Origin: Mytilinidion resinicola
Taxonomy: Eukaryota; Ascomycota; Dothideomycetes; Mytilinidiales; Mytilinidiaceae
DNA: 64,000 nt
Assembly: GCF_010093595.1 (NCBI RefSeq)
Contig: NW_022985446.1
Coordinates: 1,544,303-1,608,302 of the forward strand
Reading direction: 5' to 3'
The notes below the pieces were generated by a model. The model saw nothing but the letters and a program-made list of their open reading frames with translations. It was not told the DNA's origin and searched no databases. Shown here in pieces: positions 1 to 9,722 of this stretch (positions within the stretch are counted from its first letter, which is position 1; each line of letters opens with the position of its first letter). The translations under genes were made by a program, and so were the position numbers.

Positions 1-192
1 TATATAGCTAGAAAGGGTATTCTATCAGGTGAAGAAGCAGCCGATCGTGCACAACCTGTACAGGAAGGGGCAGCAGAGGAGGCAGCAGAGCCACCGGCCG
101 AGCGGCCACAGCGAGCAAAACCTAGGTGCAGCATGTGCGAATCAACAGAACACAATGCACGTACGTGCCCTAGGCGGCAGGCAGCTAGCTAG
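1..192 (+). CDS. C-terminal tail of a pogo/Fot1-type DDE transposase (partial, runs off window)
   Basis: Frame 1 is open from the first base to a TAG at 190-192, about 63 residues. The tail is rich in Ala, Glu and Pro and ends in a CX2CX4HX4C zinc knuckle (Cys-Ser-Met-Cys, then His-Asn-Ala-Arg-Thr-Cys). A short zinc knuckle at the extreme C-terminus is known from fungal Tc1/mariner-superfamily transposases of the pogo/Fot1 group, and the RIP-mutated copy at 15.5-18.0 kb ends in the same knuckle. The catalytic part lies outside the window. There is no RIP here, so this copy is younger or better protected than the central one. Inference: this is the 3' end of a pogo element whose terminal repeat follows directly. 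Confidence 0.7.
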   Translation, partial: YIARKGILSGEEAADRAQPVQEGAAEEAAEPPAERPQRAKPRCSMCESTEHNARTCPRRQAAS

Positions 193-309
193 TATGTAGC
201 TGCATCAAATATATTTGTTCGTGGTGGAGTAATTCGGAATATTTGGCCTCGGTAGCGTGGTTGGGTGGGCCACTAGCTTGTGCGGGCCACTAACTTGTGG
301 ATTACGTTA
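193..309 (+). mobile_element. 3' untranslated end and terminal inverted repeat of the pogo-type element
   Basis: After the transposase stop, the sequence ends in two iterations of a GGGCCACTA(A/G)CTTGTG motif followed by GATTACGTTA. The same arrangement, with doubled GGCCCGCTCGCTTG and then TGGAGTACGTTA, closes the truncated pogo copy at 30.1 kb. A RIP-mutated version bounds the copy at 15.5-18.0 kb. The element therefore probably ends near 309. Confidence 0.55.
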
Positions 310-1221
310 ACTACACAAGAACCTGCTGAGTAAGCGGCTAGGCAGGAAGGGGCCGACAATCACCCCCAATTTAGACCAAGAACGGCGAGTTCGCAAAGAG
401 TGAATGTGTCCTCCAATGTGCCTCCCGTTGTGATGGTGATAGATCATGAATGCTAAATACCGAGTAAGTGTTGTCCTTCCTTCTGCCGCCCGCTGTGATG
501 GTGCCTGTCCCTTGTGCTTCCAACAAGTTCAAACATTACCGAACGGAAAAGTACCACTTTTCCCGCTAGACGTAAAGCCCTGCGGGCTAACCTAAACCTG
601 ATGGTCAATCCTGTGATTACATGATATGGTTGTGCCTAGGAGCTGTGAACGGAACTGCGAGGCTACGAGGCTGACCAATGGTAAGCAATCATGACAGGCA
701 ACGCGGCTCCGATACCTCATATAGAGTGCTGGAGTGTCCATTTTTTCAGCCTCGCCAGGGTCGCCATAAATGGTGCGGGGGTGAAGCGGCAGGCGGCACG
801 TAGGCCACATGCACGGCCGTCGCTACACGATGATCCTAGCTGAGGTCAGGGTACCCTGGACAGTAAGCGCTAGGGTTTTGTGGAATGGAGGAATCAAGTC
901 GCCAATCCCCTGGGGCTGGATGCGCCGCTAGTGAGTGCCAGAACCAAACGAATGGTTTTGCGACAATTTACCAAACGAGTTGGTTTTTCGACAACTTACC
1001 AACCTAGTAAGGTTTACGAGTTGTTCCTGTCCACGACACTCCAAATTCACATTTGCCGGCAACAGATCTTTCGAAATCCCTTTGCAATTTGCGATCTTGG
1101 TCACTATTCCCGGCTTAATTCTCCGAGCCGGATTGGAAATAGTCAGCTTCAATTCACACGCTTTCATTACCTTGACGCCAACTTAGCCTCGAAACCTGAA
1201 GGAGAGAACGAATTCTCAAAC
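310..1221. other. Intergenic region upstream of membrane-protein gene A
   Basis: No convincing gene is seen. The short open frames at 592-810, 880-1221 and 928-1167 look like chance. A block near 669-690 (core GCTGACCAATGGTAAGC) recurs near 31515-31532, which lies upstream of copy E of the same gene family. The sequence is of normal base composition without RIP. Confidence 0.5.
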
Positions 1222-1359
1222 ATGAAGGCCGATACCATTCTCGCAGCGGTATTTGGCGCTTTGACTTTACTAGCAACGATAGCTGGAGTTCGCTATAAAA
1301 ACTCCATCGGCGGTTTAGTCTTGAAGCTTTTCAGATGTGGACGCCGCCGTCGAGGTTAG
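1222..1359 (+). CDS. Small single-pass membrane protein, family copy A
   Basis: ATG at 1222 opens a 45-residue frame: about 6 polar residues, a hydrophobic span (ILAAVFGALTLLATIAG), a basic RYKNSI step, a short second hydrophobic run, then Arg-rich CGRRRRG and a stop. The family template is clear from copies at 3308, 3890, 5466 and 32332. All have the hydrophobic span, the K/R-Y/F-K-x-S-I step and an Arg cluster. As in copies D and E, exon 1 would be exactly 133 nt, ending at 1354 before a GTTAGT donor. A decayed second exon seems to remain at about 1435-1500 (Tyr-Leu-Asp, then Pro-Ala, as in copies D and E, but with frame breaks and no clear acceptor). The product may therefore be just the 45-residue membrane anchor. 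No known Pfam domain was recognised; function is unknown. A membrane location is inferred from hydrophobicity and basic flanks. Confidence 0.5.
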   Translation: MKADTILAAVFGALTLLATIAGVRYKNSIGGLVLKLFRCGRRRRG

Positions 1360-2820
1360 TAGATTTTCTCTACGATGAACCACCGCGCCGCAGGTAAATT
1401 GTAGTGCATGTCTGGATTCATGATTTAAAAAGTGGCTACTTGGATATCCGATATCCTGCATTTCTTTGAACTGTTTGAAGTCTGGTACGGGAGATGGACG
1501 GACTTCAGGGTTCCAGGTCTCGATCACACCAAATCCCTTCTGCGTGTCCCCCGATGTCGGTCCCCCGATTTCGGTCCCCCGGTTTTGGTCACGTGATGCT
1601 GACGTAATGCATGTTTAGACCGCGAAAGCAACCAGGACATCGAGACCACCTCCCTTGGGCCTTCATCAAGCCAGAGCCAACATTCCACGGGCATTGAACT
1701 GCTTACTCTACCTCCTGTTCAGTATCCGATGTACCTCGATTGGCCGGTCCCTCCCTCCCCGTACGACGAGACTCGTCGCGAGCAGCATGAGTGGAGTACT
1801 GTGGCCTAGACAATCGCTTAGGGACTGGATAATCAGTTGGCCATAGCTGGATGAATGAAGACTGGTGTGCGTAGAGCTGAATGAGTGGTTTGGATACGAT
1901 GCTTGAGCGTTCGGCGGCCCGCGCTTTCGAGGATGTACTGAGGTATATGGTATTTTACTTGGACCTTTCGTTATATCTTTCATAGAACCTTCTTCTATAA
2001 TTTTCAACGCACTCCTCTGAAGTTGGAGGTGTTCACTATTGGTGTCCTCTACCGGGTTGTAAGATTTCGATCGCTGTCGATGCTAGATGGTGAGGCTCGC
2101 CTCACAGCTGTGTCCATAGCCTCCGACAGTATTTGGGACATCTCGAGTTCGTCGTCGCTCCTAACGATATGCTGTTGATGAGAAAGACCTTGCTTCTACC
2201 CTAGAGACAAGAAGCAAGCCGATTAGGAGTAGGAGCTGGTCGATGAAATTTAAGATCGGAAGAGAGTCCAACACACTTCTCGCATGTGAATGCTGGTAGA
2301 GACTTTCGTATGTTGTGTTAGCCGATGCTATAGTCTCACCTCTGTACTTATCTTGCGATGGACGAAGCTTTAAAGGTGGGGTTCTGGCAGATGTTTAGCC
2401 GCACCGGCCGTCTCCGGAATCCAGCCTCGCACGTGATCCATGTCGCGATTACGCTGTAAGATAGAACCGGATCTTCCAAGCCTAAAGTCAGGCGCTGTAG
2501 CTCTTGCCAACATATGGTAGTCTTGTTAAAATAGGATCTGTGTCATGGGGGTGAGGAGACCGCGTGCTACGGGTGCCCAGAAGCCACGCCCCCGGTAATT
2601 CAACGTCCCAAGTATCAAGCTACTTGGCGCACGGCATGCTTGTCATAGGGAATGTATGGGGCGAGAGTTCTGTCTTAGCACTAAATGATTGTGCGGAAAC
2701 GCGAGGACGCGAGTGAGCTGGTGTCGACACAGGCCCCCGAGTCGCCAGCCAAAGGCGGCACGATCTGCCAATCCGCCGAAACATAGCCTCACAATCCGCG
2801 CGCAAATTCCGCAGGGAGCC
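1360..2820. other. Intergenic region with remnant exon 2 of copy A
   Basis: The first 150 bases hold the decayed exon 2 of copy A. The rest shows only short unconvincing open frames (1655-1846, 1708-2007, 2620-2805). A run of three CCCCCGAT/GGTCCCC-type steps lies near 1548-1585. No RNA gene or transposon ends were recognised. Confidence 0.4.
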
Positions 2821-3297
2821 TCACAACGCTGAGGAGGCAGAAATTATGTAGGAGCCACCAATTTCTCGCCCGCCAACACCTCTATAATTACTCCAAGTTC
2901 CTCGAGCTTCTTTCCCATCTTGAAGCGCAGACTTTATCCATTTCTCCCAGTGCCCATCTTCGCTACTCAAAACTTCGTGACCGTGCGACAGCGCAATCCT
3001 TGCTAGAGCGGGACATGCCAACCAACCAATAGAATAACACTCCTGCAAGTGCTTAGCCTTGCGGCTTTCCTTCGCAGCCTTCTGGTCTATTCTTTTCTCG
3101 AGGTCTTTCTGTATGAGATTATTTTCAGCATGGATTTGAATATCTCTGACTGTCTGAAGAAACTGTCTTCCTTGGATGACCTCGACAGGACTAACATTTG
3201 GCGCAGAACCCGCTAGACTTCTAGCACAACTCTTTCGGCGATCATTGGACATCGTAGTCGAAAGCTGCGACCCAGACTTTACGTCTTCACCCGTCAA
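2821..3297 (-). CDS. Hypothetical protein, 158 residues, divergent from membrane-protein gene B
   Basis: The frame is open on the minus strand from ATG at 3297 to TGA at 2821. The middle (about residues 45-85) is rich in Glu, Lys, Gln and Arg, with heptad-like spacing that suggests a coiled coil. It is followed by a WLACPALARIAL segment and a Trp-rich HWEKWIKSALQDGKEARG segment, which look protein-like rather than random. No family was recognised. The start lies only 10 bases from the ATG of gene B on the other strand, so either the two share a very short divergent promoter or the true start is further in. The C-terminal 25 residues may read through an unspliced intron. This could still be a chance frame or a fragment of a larger lost gene. 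Confidence 0.3.
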   Translation of the reverse strand: MTGEDVKSGSQLSTTMSNDRRKSCARSLAGSAPNVSPVEVIQGRQFLQTVRDIQIHAENNLIQKDLEKRIDQKAAKESRKAKHLQECYSIGWLACPALARIALSHGHEVLSSEDGHWEKWIKSALQDGKEARGTWSNYRGVGGREIGGSYIISASSAL

Positions 3298-3307
3298 TCA
3301 AAGTAAA

Positions 3308-3702
3308 ATGGCGGATCAACACGCCTCCCATGCCCATCTCTCAGCCGAAGCCATCTTTGGTCTCATCTTCAGCATTCTCACCCTCACGGTTGCGATCGCG
3401 AGTATCCGGTACAAAGACTCTATATGCATGCTTTTCCTGAGGTGATGTCGCCGGACTCGTACTCAAAGAGGTTAGTCCTGCTGCGGACTCCTAACACTTT
3501 CTTCGATCTCAGCTAATGCGACGTAGGAAGTACTGATCTCGAAACCGGCAACGATAGCGCACAGAACAGAGCCGGAAGGAGCGACCTTGAGCTCCAGAGA
3601 AGCAGGTCGACGTTCTTAGACTGGCCTTTGTTGCCTTCGCCGTATGATGTTGGCCGGACGGAGAGGCTTGAGTGGGAGAGAGTGAGAAGCAGCGATGCCT
3701 GA
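3308..3702 (+). pseudogene. Small membrane protein family copy B, two exons, one in-frame TGA
   Basis: Exon 1 (3308-3470) encodes 17 polar residues, a membrane span (FGLIFSILTLTVAIASI), the RYKDSIC step and an Arg-rich end. A TGA at 3443-3445 interrupts it where copy C has TGG, as expected from a G-to-A change. The proposed intron runs 3471-3526: GTTAGT donor, CTAAC branch site at 3491, TAG acceptor. Exon 2 (3527-3702) keeps the frame. It encodes a Thr-Asp-Leu-Glu-Thr start, then a PSPYDVGRTERLEWER segment that matches PFELSQTEQLEWQRER of copy D, and ends at TGA 3700-3702. Conservation across the intron shows the two-exon model is real. The early TGA makes the present product a 45-residue anchor unless it is read through. 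Function is unknown. Confidence 0.55.
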
Positions 3703-3889
3703 TCCAAATTGAGGGTGGTAGATCTTGAACGGGAAGCTTCCTCGGGTCCGTTTAGATTTGAAGATGTGTTGTGTTGTCGTGCGATGATCTTTTGGAATGG
3801 AAAGTGGAAGTAGAATCAGAGAGTCAGGTGGTCAACGCCCAGCACAGCGTCAGGAGCTGAGGAACGCTAGCCATACATATTCTTAGTCA

Positions 3890-4087
3890 ATGCCCTTCTT
3901 TTTCATGCGAAAATTTAGTCTTCATCTGAACTTGCGCGAAACGCCGAAGCTCTCTACCGAAACGCTCTTCAATCTCATATTCGGTATTCTTGGTCTAATG
4001 ATGTTGATTGGGGGCCCTCAGTATAAGGACTGGATATTCTCACTCTTCTGGCGTTGGTGTCGCCAAAGTCGTGGCCAACAAGGCTAG
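3890..4087 (+). CDS. Small membrane protein family copy C (exon 1; second exon decayed)
   Basis: A 65-residue frame starts at ATG 3890; a second ATG lies at 3905. It holds the family core: a hydrophobic LFNLIFGILGLMMLIGG span, QYKDWIF in place of RYKDSIC, then an FWRWCRQSRGQQG basic tail. At the position of the conserved donor the sequence reads CAAG|GCTAGC, so the GT donor has become GC and translation stops at TAG 4085-4087. A decayed exon 2 can be followed at about 4138-4330 (Thr-Asp-Ile-Glu start, then Glu-Leu-Gln and Thr-Phe in the order seen in copy B), with several stops. The copy lies 190 bases downstream of copy B in the same orientation, so it is a tandem duplicate. Function is unknown. 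Confidence 0.45.
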   Translation: MPFFFMRKFSLHLNLRETPKLSTETLFNLIFGILGLMMLIGGPQYKDWIFSLFWRWCRQSRGQQG

Positions 4088-4330
4088 CCCCACAACTAGA
4101 TCCTACTTTAGCAGTGAGTATTTCTTAACACTAAGTAGCTTATACGGATATCGAAGCGAGGGAGGGGCGCGCTTAAGATAGACTAGGAGAGGAAATCTTT
4201 GAGCTCCAATAGACTTTCTCAGGGCCACGTTTCTGGACTGCTCTGTACCGTCCGTAGACTGCTCTGCAATATTCCCGCGGTATAAGCCCTGAGCTAGTAG
4301 GGCCCAGAGGGTTGGACAGAAGAACATGCA

Positions 4331-5465
4331 TGAATGATGTAGACAGAAGCTCGTGGACGGTCATAAACTGCATAGGGAGATTTTTCTATCTTGTTCCTAG
4401 ACTTCTAGGTTTTATTCGTATAACGACGTCTTAGGATACGGCGTGGAAAATGGGGCGGAGATTCGCGCTTTATGCCGCCCGCTTTAAAGAGATTTGGGAC
4501 TAGAGCAAATCGAGACTCCCAGATCATTTTCGCATGGTACGCCTTGAAAGCAAACTCGTTCCTATCTAGCTAAGAAACGGCAAGCATGATCGTCACCAAG
4601 ACAGGACGGTGAGGCAATCGATTCTAGGCAACTAAAACGTGCAGCAACCGGGAGCGAGATGCTAAGAGAATGAGCAGAGATTGGCCCAGCGGAAAATTAA
4701 GTAGCAAGTGTTCTTGTAGATGGCTTCCCAGACATTTGGGTGCAGGGATGGGTAGTAGCCTTACAACTCGAGCGACATGTTGAGGTGTTCTGCAGCGGGC
4801 CGAAAGAAAGCCGCGTCATGCCCGCCAGCCTCTAGCCTCTAGCACGGCGAATATCTAGCAAACGCTAGAAAGACGCGGTGGCCGACAAAGAAAATATTGA
4901 GAGCTGCGCAGTCGACGATCCGTAGCTATTACCCAGAAGTGATTCTTCCATTGGAGCCAAGCTGCTGTATAGAGTCCAGATGCGCGCGTAGGAGGAGTAC
5001 TTTTGCCTGGCAGTGAGCGCGAAGTTGCTCGTGCGAAGAGCCAGGAAATGGGCGCCGGTGGACGGGTGAACGTGCACTGCCCACTCAAGGAGTAATCCTA
5101 GAGATGGAGCGAACGTAATGTGACATGATATGGCCCGCGGGCGCGCCACGGCGGTATTGGGGCGGTGAGCTGGAGCAGCCAGGGATCTGTGCTCATCACC
5201 GTGCTCGCCGTACCCGCCAATGCCTTGCTGCCCTCCGCTTACGCGCTCGGTCATTGCAGCTCTCTCTCATCGTAACTGTAAAATCTTAAAAAGAAACGTC
5301 TGTCCTGATCGATTGGTATATAGTTTTAACCACGACCACTCATTCGACGAAGGCTTCTTCGACAAATATCCATCCGTGAAGTGTCTCCTACTCACTCCGC
5401 GACACATTCGATTGCCTCAACGAGGTAGAGAAGTTGATAGTCCAGGAACAGCATCTGAACCCGAC
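4331..5465. other. Intergenic region between membrane-protein copies C and D
   Basis: No supported gene is seen. The minus-strand frames at 4855-5088 and 4865-5254 overlap each other in different frames and show no recognisable motif. The last 250 bases are presumably the promoter and leader of copy D. Confidence 0.4.
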
Positions 5466-5853
5466 ATGGCTCATGAAGCAATGTTGGCAATCCTTTTTGG
5501 AGTTTCGACATTGGTCGTCACCGCAGCCGGTATAAAATTCAAACACTCGATCTGCTGCTGCTTCCTCGGCATGATTCGAAGAAGACACCGAACGCAAGGT
5601 CAGTCAATTCTTTCCTTCCTTCTTGCTTCCTGTTGATCTTCCAGAAGATGGCACTGCAAGATGGCGGGGATGCTGCGCCACACAAGGCTGACCAATCGCA
5701 GGAGATCGGGACATCGAAACTGCTCAGCGCCCACCCATAGAATACTTAGAGTACTTCCATCGACCTGCGGCAACTTCGCCGTTCGAGCTTAGTCAAACTG
5801 AGCAACTGGAATGGCAGCGGGAGAGAGATCGGGATAAGGGTGCGTGGCGATAG
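5466..5853 (+). CDS. Intact small membrane protein, family copy D, 94 residues, two exons
   Basis: Exon 1 is 5466-5598 (133 nt). The intron is 5599-5701: GTCAGT donor, GCTGAC branch site, CGCAG acceptor, 103 bp. Exon 2 is 5702-5853. The joined frame is open and gives 94 residues: MAHEA, a hydrophobic span at about residues 6-22, a KFKHSI step, a Cys-rich ICCCFLGMI run, the RRRHR cluster, then a soluble acidic tail. The tail begins GDRDIET, contains EYLEYFHRP and ends with PFELSQTEQLEWQRERDRD. Both exons and the intron phase match copy E, and exon 2 matches copy B. It lies 370 bases upstream of the HET gene at 6223 on the same strand. Inference: a membrane-anchored partner or regulator of the adjacent HET protein. 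No known domain was recognised. Confidence 0.7.
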
Positions 5854-6222
5854 GTGCTATGTCAGATAGAGGGTGGTACGTGTTGTGGGTATATGCGGAC
5901 TTTGATCTGGTGCCCGGTGAAGGCACTGATGTTTTAGCAGACACAAGGTCATTTTGACGTGTTACGGAAGCTTCAATGATAACGATGTGGACTGGAAGAT
6001 GATGAAGAGGAAATATCGGACAAGGCTGAGGTTGAAGTTGGGATGCTAAGCTTTTAGAGGCTAGGTCTGATTAGGTACTAGCGCAATATAGTAGCTTCGT
6101 TTCCCGAAGTCCCCATCCCCACCTCTGCTGCCTCAGCCTCTTTACCCTCCTACACTCAACATCAACAATCAGACCGCGAAACATGAGATAAGCAGGTCCC
6201 GGGCGTCATAGCCACTGCCAAC
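5854..6222 (+). promoter_or_regulatory. Promoter and leader of the first HET gene
   Basis: The last 170 bases, including a pyrimidine-rich CCTCTGCTGCCTCAGCCTC tract at about 6123-6141 and an AACATCAACAATCAGACC leader, are conserved at about 33288-33340 in the duplicated block. That conservation outside any coding frame, together with its position before the ATG, marks it as the likely core promoter and 5' leader. Confidence 0.45.
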
Positions 6223-7983
6223 ATGCTCGAAGTGTGTGAATGCAGATCTGCGAGACCTGAATCTCCACCAACGTCAACTCCCTACTCATACACGCCGCTA
6301 GATACTCCGGATCAATTTCGAACCATTCGGCTTTTACCTGCGGAATCGTTTGAAGCTCCCATTGAATGCCAGATTTGTATAGCAAATCTCTCCCATGGTT
6401 CTTCCTATGAAGCGCTTTCATATGCTTGGGGAAGTAGCTCTCGAGAGAATTCGATAAAATGCAACGGCCAAGATTTGTTCGTGACCCCTAATCTACTACG
6501 GGCGTTGAAGAGGCTACGCCCAATCTCTACACGCAGCATATCGAATCCGGGACCTCTTAATCTATGGGTAGATGCTATCTGCATTGACCAAGAGAATCGG
6601 AAGGAAAGAGCTCATCAAGTCGGCATCATGAAGAGGATCTATCAACTCGCCTCGAAAGTTGTTGTATACCTCGGAGAGGATGTCAACTTCAAGGACAGTG
6701 TCCCAAGTATACGAATGTTGTGGCTGCTCGACTCCTCCTGGTATACTAGGATGTGGACTCTGCAAGAATCTTTACTTAACCCGAACACGATCGTCAGGCA
6801 CGGCGAGACTATGCTCTCATGGGAAGATCTCGAGATCGGGTTCCGGTCATTACCTCCCAGTTTTCGTTACAACGCAGCGCAGCGGAATGCTATTCTCCGC
6901 GTCCAAACTACTAGAGAGTTGAGACTGCAGTTTCGAGAACTGCAGGGGTTTGTCCAGCATCCTCAGCCCACAGACCGCACAATCGCCGATCGTTTGTCCC
7001 GCATGCTATCTCTGTGCCAGTACTTTGAATGTGGAGATCCGAGAGACAAAGTCTTCGCCATCCTCGGCCTTGTCGATAACTTAGATTTCAACGCACTACC
7101 CGAGCTAAATCCGGACTACAACACTCCCGTTACGGAGATATACCGACGTTTCGCATTGTTCATTATCACCAGCCTGAAGGACCTGCGCATCCTTCACGAC
7201 GTGGGTATTAGCCGCCGTCTGGAAGGTCTGGCGACATGGGTACCAGATTGGAGTGTCACGAATCCTCAGGGCAAACTTTCTCGCAAGCTCTGTCGGCCTC
7301 ACTCTGATTCTTTTGATCTTCAGCAGCTCGGAATAGAAATACGAGGGGATGGATGGTTACTGATCTGTAAGGGTGCTTGTTTCGACACAATCGCTACCGT
7401 CGGCATGCCTCTTCGCGACATGACTGAATACATGAAGATGGCCAATGACTGGCGTAGTGCATTACCCCCGCACATGTCCCGTGTCTACAGCAACCACTCA
7501 GAAATCGACTTAAACAGCTCTAAAAACAGCTCTAAAGACAGACTCATCAATGAAGAAAACGTAGAATATGCGATCACCACCTTTTTGACAATGCTGACCG
7601 CCGGCAAATGGAATCGTCTTTCAGAAGTTGCCCGCGCACAGTGGTACGGGCGACTGGGATTCAGAGCAGAATGTTGGCCTGAGGATGCTAGAGACTTGAT
7701 CAACCTACAAGAACTTTCGGAGGAGATCGATGGCTGTGCTGGAAGAAGCGTCATCTTCACCAAGAGCGAGAAACAGGGACTTGCGCCACCACGTGCTCGA
7801 CCGGGGGATCTGCTAGTGTGGTTCGATGGCTCCGACTTCCCGTTTGTTCTTCGACCAGCGGAGAAACAAGACAGTAGCGATCAGGAGTATGAGATAATCG
7901 GTGACATCTATGTTTCTAACTTTGATGCCGCTGCGTTGATGACGGATAGCCTGGTACACACGACTACATTTATGATCCGATAA
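6223..7983 (+). CDS. HET-domain (heterokaryon incompatibility) protein, 586 residues
   Basis: One uninterrupted exon. The HET domain (PF06985) starts at about residue 62 with YEALSYAWG, continues with LWVDAICIDQEN (residues 114-125) and a Gln-Val...Ile-Tyr...Val-Val-Val-Tyr-Leu-Gly stretch (about 132-151), then WYTRMWTLQES (173-183). This is the order typical of HET-6/het-e type domains. The linker between YLG and the WTLQE motif is short compared with many family members. The remainder (about 200-586) is the usual poorly conserved HET-protein C-terminus, with no second domain recognised. HET proteins trigger cell death after fusion of unlike hyphae. The ATG is preceded by a leader that is conserved in the duplicated block, which supports the start. 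It follows membrane-protein copy D on the same strand. Frame and codon use look intact, so the gene is probably functional. Confidence 0.85.
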   Translation: MLEVCECRSARPESPPTSTPYSYTPLDTPDQFRTIRLLPAESFEAPIECQICIANLSHGSSYEALSYAWGSSSRENSIKCNGQDLFVTPNLLRALKRLRPISTRSISNPGPLNLWVDAICIDQENRKERAHQVGIMKRIYQLASKVVVYLGEDVNFKDSVPSIRMLWLLDSSWYTRMWTLQESLLNPNTIVRHGETMLSWEDLEIGFRSLPPSFRYNAAQRNAILRVQTTRELRLQFRELQGFVQHPQPTDRTIADRLSRMLSLCQYFECGDPRDKVFAILGLVDNLDFNALPELNPDYNTPVTEIYRRFALFIITSLKDLRILHDVGISRRLEGLATWVPDWSVTNPQGKLSRKLCRPHSDSFDLQQLGIEIRGDGWLLICKGACFDTIATVGMPLRDMTEYMKMANDWRSALPPHMSRVYSNHSEIDLNSSKNSSKDRLINEENVEYAITTFLTMLTAGKWNRLSEVARAQWYGRLGFRAECWPEDARDLINLQELSEEIDGCAGRSVIFTKSEKQGLAPPRARPGDLLVWFDGSDFPFVLRPAEKQDSSDQEYEIIGDIYVSNFDAAALMTDSLVHTTTFMIR

Positions 7984-8256
7984 CGCGGAAGCCTGTCGGC
8001 GGAACACCTCGTGCCGCGTATCTGAGGACTGATAAAAGATGAATGGGAAGCACTTTCAGAAGCCGAGCATCTCCCACCAAGATCAATCTAATGCGCTTAA
8101 CACCAGCACGATTTCAATATATCCATTACAACATTGGGTAATAATCTTGAGCACATGAATATCTCACTGCTCGGGCCCCAACCTTACTCGCTCGACGCCA
8201 CTGTGAGGAGTACCCCGGCTAGTAGGGTTGGGTGTATGTCTAACATTGAGGGAGCT
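7984..8256. other. 3' flank of the HET gene with a dispersed repeat
   Basis: No gene. At about 8173-8222 there is a copy of a dispersed motif (CTCGACGCCACTGTGAGGAG followed by a GGCTAG step), also present at 57.6-57.98 kb and weakly at 35.84 kb. Confidence 0.4.
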
Positions 8257-8441
8257 GGCGCTCTCTGCCTTAGCGCAGAGAGCAGATGCTCGGGCATCCG
8301 CGGGCTCTCTGCATTAGTGCAAAGAGCAGACGCTCGGGCATCCGCGGGCTCTCTGCATTAGTGCAGAGAGCAGACACTCGGGCCCCCACAGCCGCCCCGT
8401 TCGCTATCTACCTTCGTGCAGAGAGCAGACGCCCCGGGCGG
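8257..8441. repeat. Tandem array of 44-bp hairpin-forming units
   Basis: Three units start at 8261, 8305 and 8349, so the period is 44, and a partial fourth lies near 8413. Each unit holds CTCTCTGCATTAGTGCAGAG, whose arms CTCTCTGCA and TGCAGAGAG pair around a 4-base loop, followed by CAGACGCTCGGGCATCCGC. In unit 2 one arm carries a single mismatch (CAAAGAG). It is not a CRISPR array: this is a fungus, and there are no unique spacers. It lies at the border between the HET locus and the AT-rich transposon block. Confidence 0.75.
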
Positions 8442-9345
8442 CATATCTAGAAGCAGCGCATGGTCTATAGAGGCGGCCGCTTCTCGTTTAGTAATTAGTG
8501 GGTCCTTCCCAGCGATTACTAACGCTTAAGCGATGGAACTACGAATTGCTGATATTATTACCTTAAACGCCCGACTTTGGAGGATATGCGGATTTGCCTT
8601 CTTTTTTCCTACGTTACTGATATCCATGTTCACTACACCGCGCTTCTGCCTTGCATTTTGCCTTGCATTCTGCTTGCATTCCCCTTGCAGCTAATAGCTG
8701 ATTTACTTTCTTATATAATTGAATACATTATTTCCGGCTTCTAGGCTCTCGCTTTTAGAGGTCTTTGTTATTTTTTATTGGATAATTCTATTTTAGGTAA
8801 GCTTATCCGGACGGAGAGTATCTAAACTAAGCGTGAAACTTCTCTAGTAGAAACTCCTGCTTTACTTCCTTCTAATAAGTACTAAAATTTAGTAGGCTTT
8901 TATTGGCCTATATTTAGAGGATCCTACCTAGAAAGTATTAAGAATTACTATTATATATACTATAGCTCTATATTCTATAATAGTAAGGTTGCAACTATAT
9001 ATAGTAGAATAGTTATTTAAAGAGCTTAATTATAATAAGAAAGATATAGCTGCTTATATATTAGAAGGCTATAATATTTATAGTTTACTAATAGCAACAG
9101 TAGATATATATACTCTAAGACTTACTCTACTACTAAAAGTTTATAGAATTAGTTTCCTATAGCTCTTATAGCTGCGTTTAAAGCTGCTGGTATAATACTA
9201 ATAGTAGTAAAGAAACCTAGGTAAAAAAAGCAAAACTTAAGTATAAAGATAGGGTTTTAACGCTTATATATAATAAGGGGGTTATAAGGCTAGTAAAAGC
9301 CCCCTCTAAATCTAAGAACTAGAGATAGGTATAAAAAAGGGTTAA
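8442..9345. other. AT-rich, RIP-mutated relic sequence
   Basis: From about 8740 the sequence is strongly AT-rich and TA-rich with no open frame. This is the signature of RIP on an old repeat. No family could be assigned. Confidence 0.4.
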
Positions 9346-9350
9346 AAGGC

Positions 9351-9722
9351 TGTCACGATAGCGCTACACGCGAGAGGTCGAGGGCTTAAAGAGGAGCGTT
9401 GATTAGGTGCTATGTACAATGCTACGTGGAGAATCAAGACGTTGTGTAAGGAACAGGAAGACGGGAGACGGGCCACCGGATATAAGGGCGTGGCCGAGCG
9501 CGTGGCGTACGGCCTCTATGCCGTTTCGGCGCGTGGCACGCGTGTACGCGAGGGTAGGTGGCTGGAGCGGGACAGGATAGGAAGCGGAAGCGAGACGGGA
9601 GCGGAGCAGGGCAGGCAGGGCAGGAGGCCGGCCAACGGTAGTAGGCCGGTGCAGATTGCTGGAGTTGTAGCAATCTGCGGCAGAATTTCGGTAGGTAGGG
9701 TGTCGCGGTCGATACCGTGACA
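9351..9722 (-). repeat. Left LTR (transcriptional 3' LTR) of the chromovirus
   Basis: 372 bp, from TGTCACG to CGTGACA. It is GC-rich and almost free of RIP, in contrast to the interior next to it. Confidence 0.85.

Noticed and set aside
4855..5254. 129-codon minus-strand frame upstream of copy D
   Set aside because: Overlaps another frame of similar size, no motif, and lies in the likely promoter of copy D.
8257..8441. CRISPR-like repeat array
   Set aside because: Units are contiguous at 44 bp without unique spacers, and the genome is fungal.
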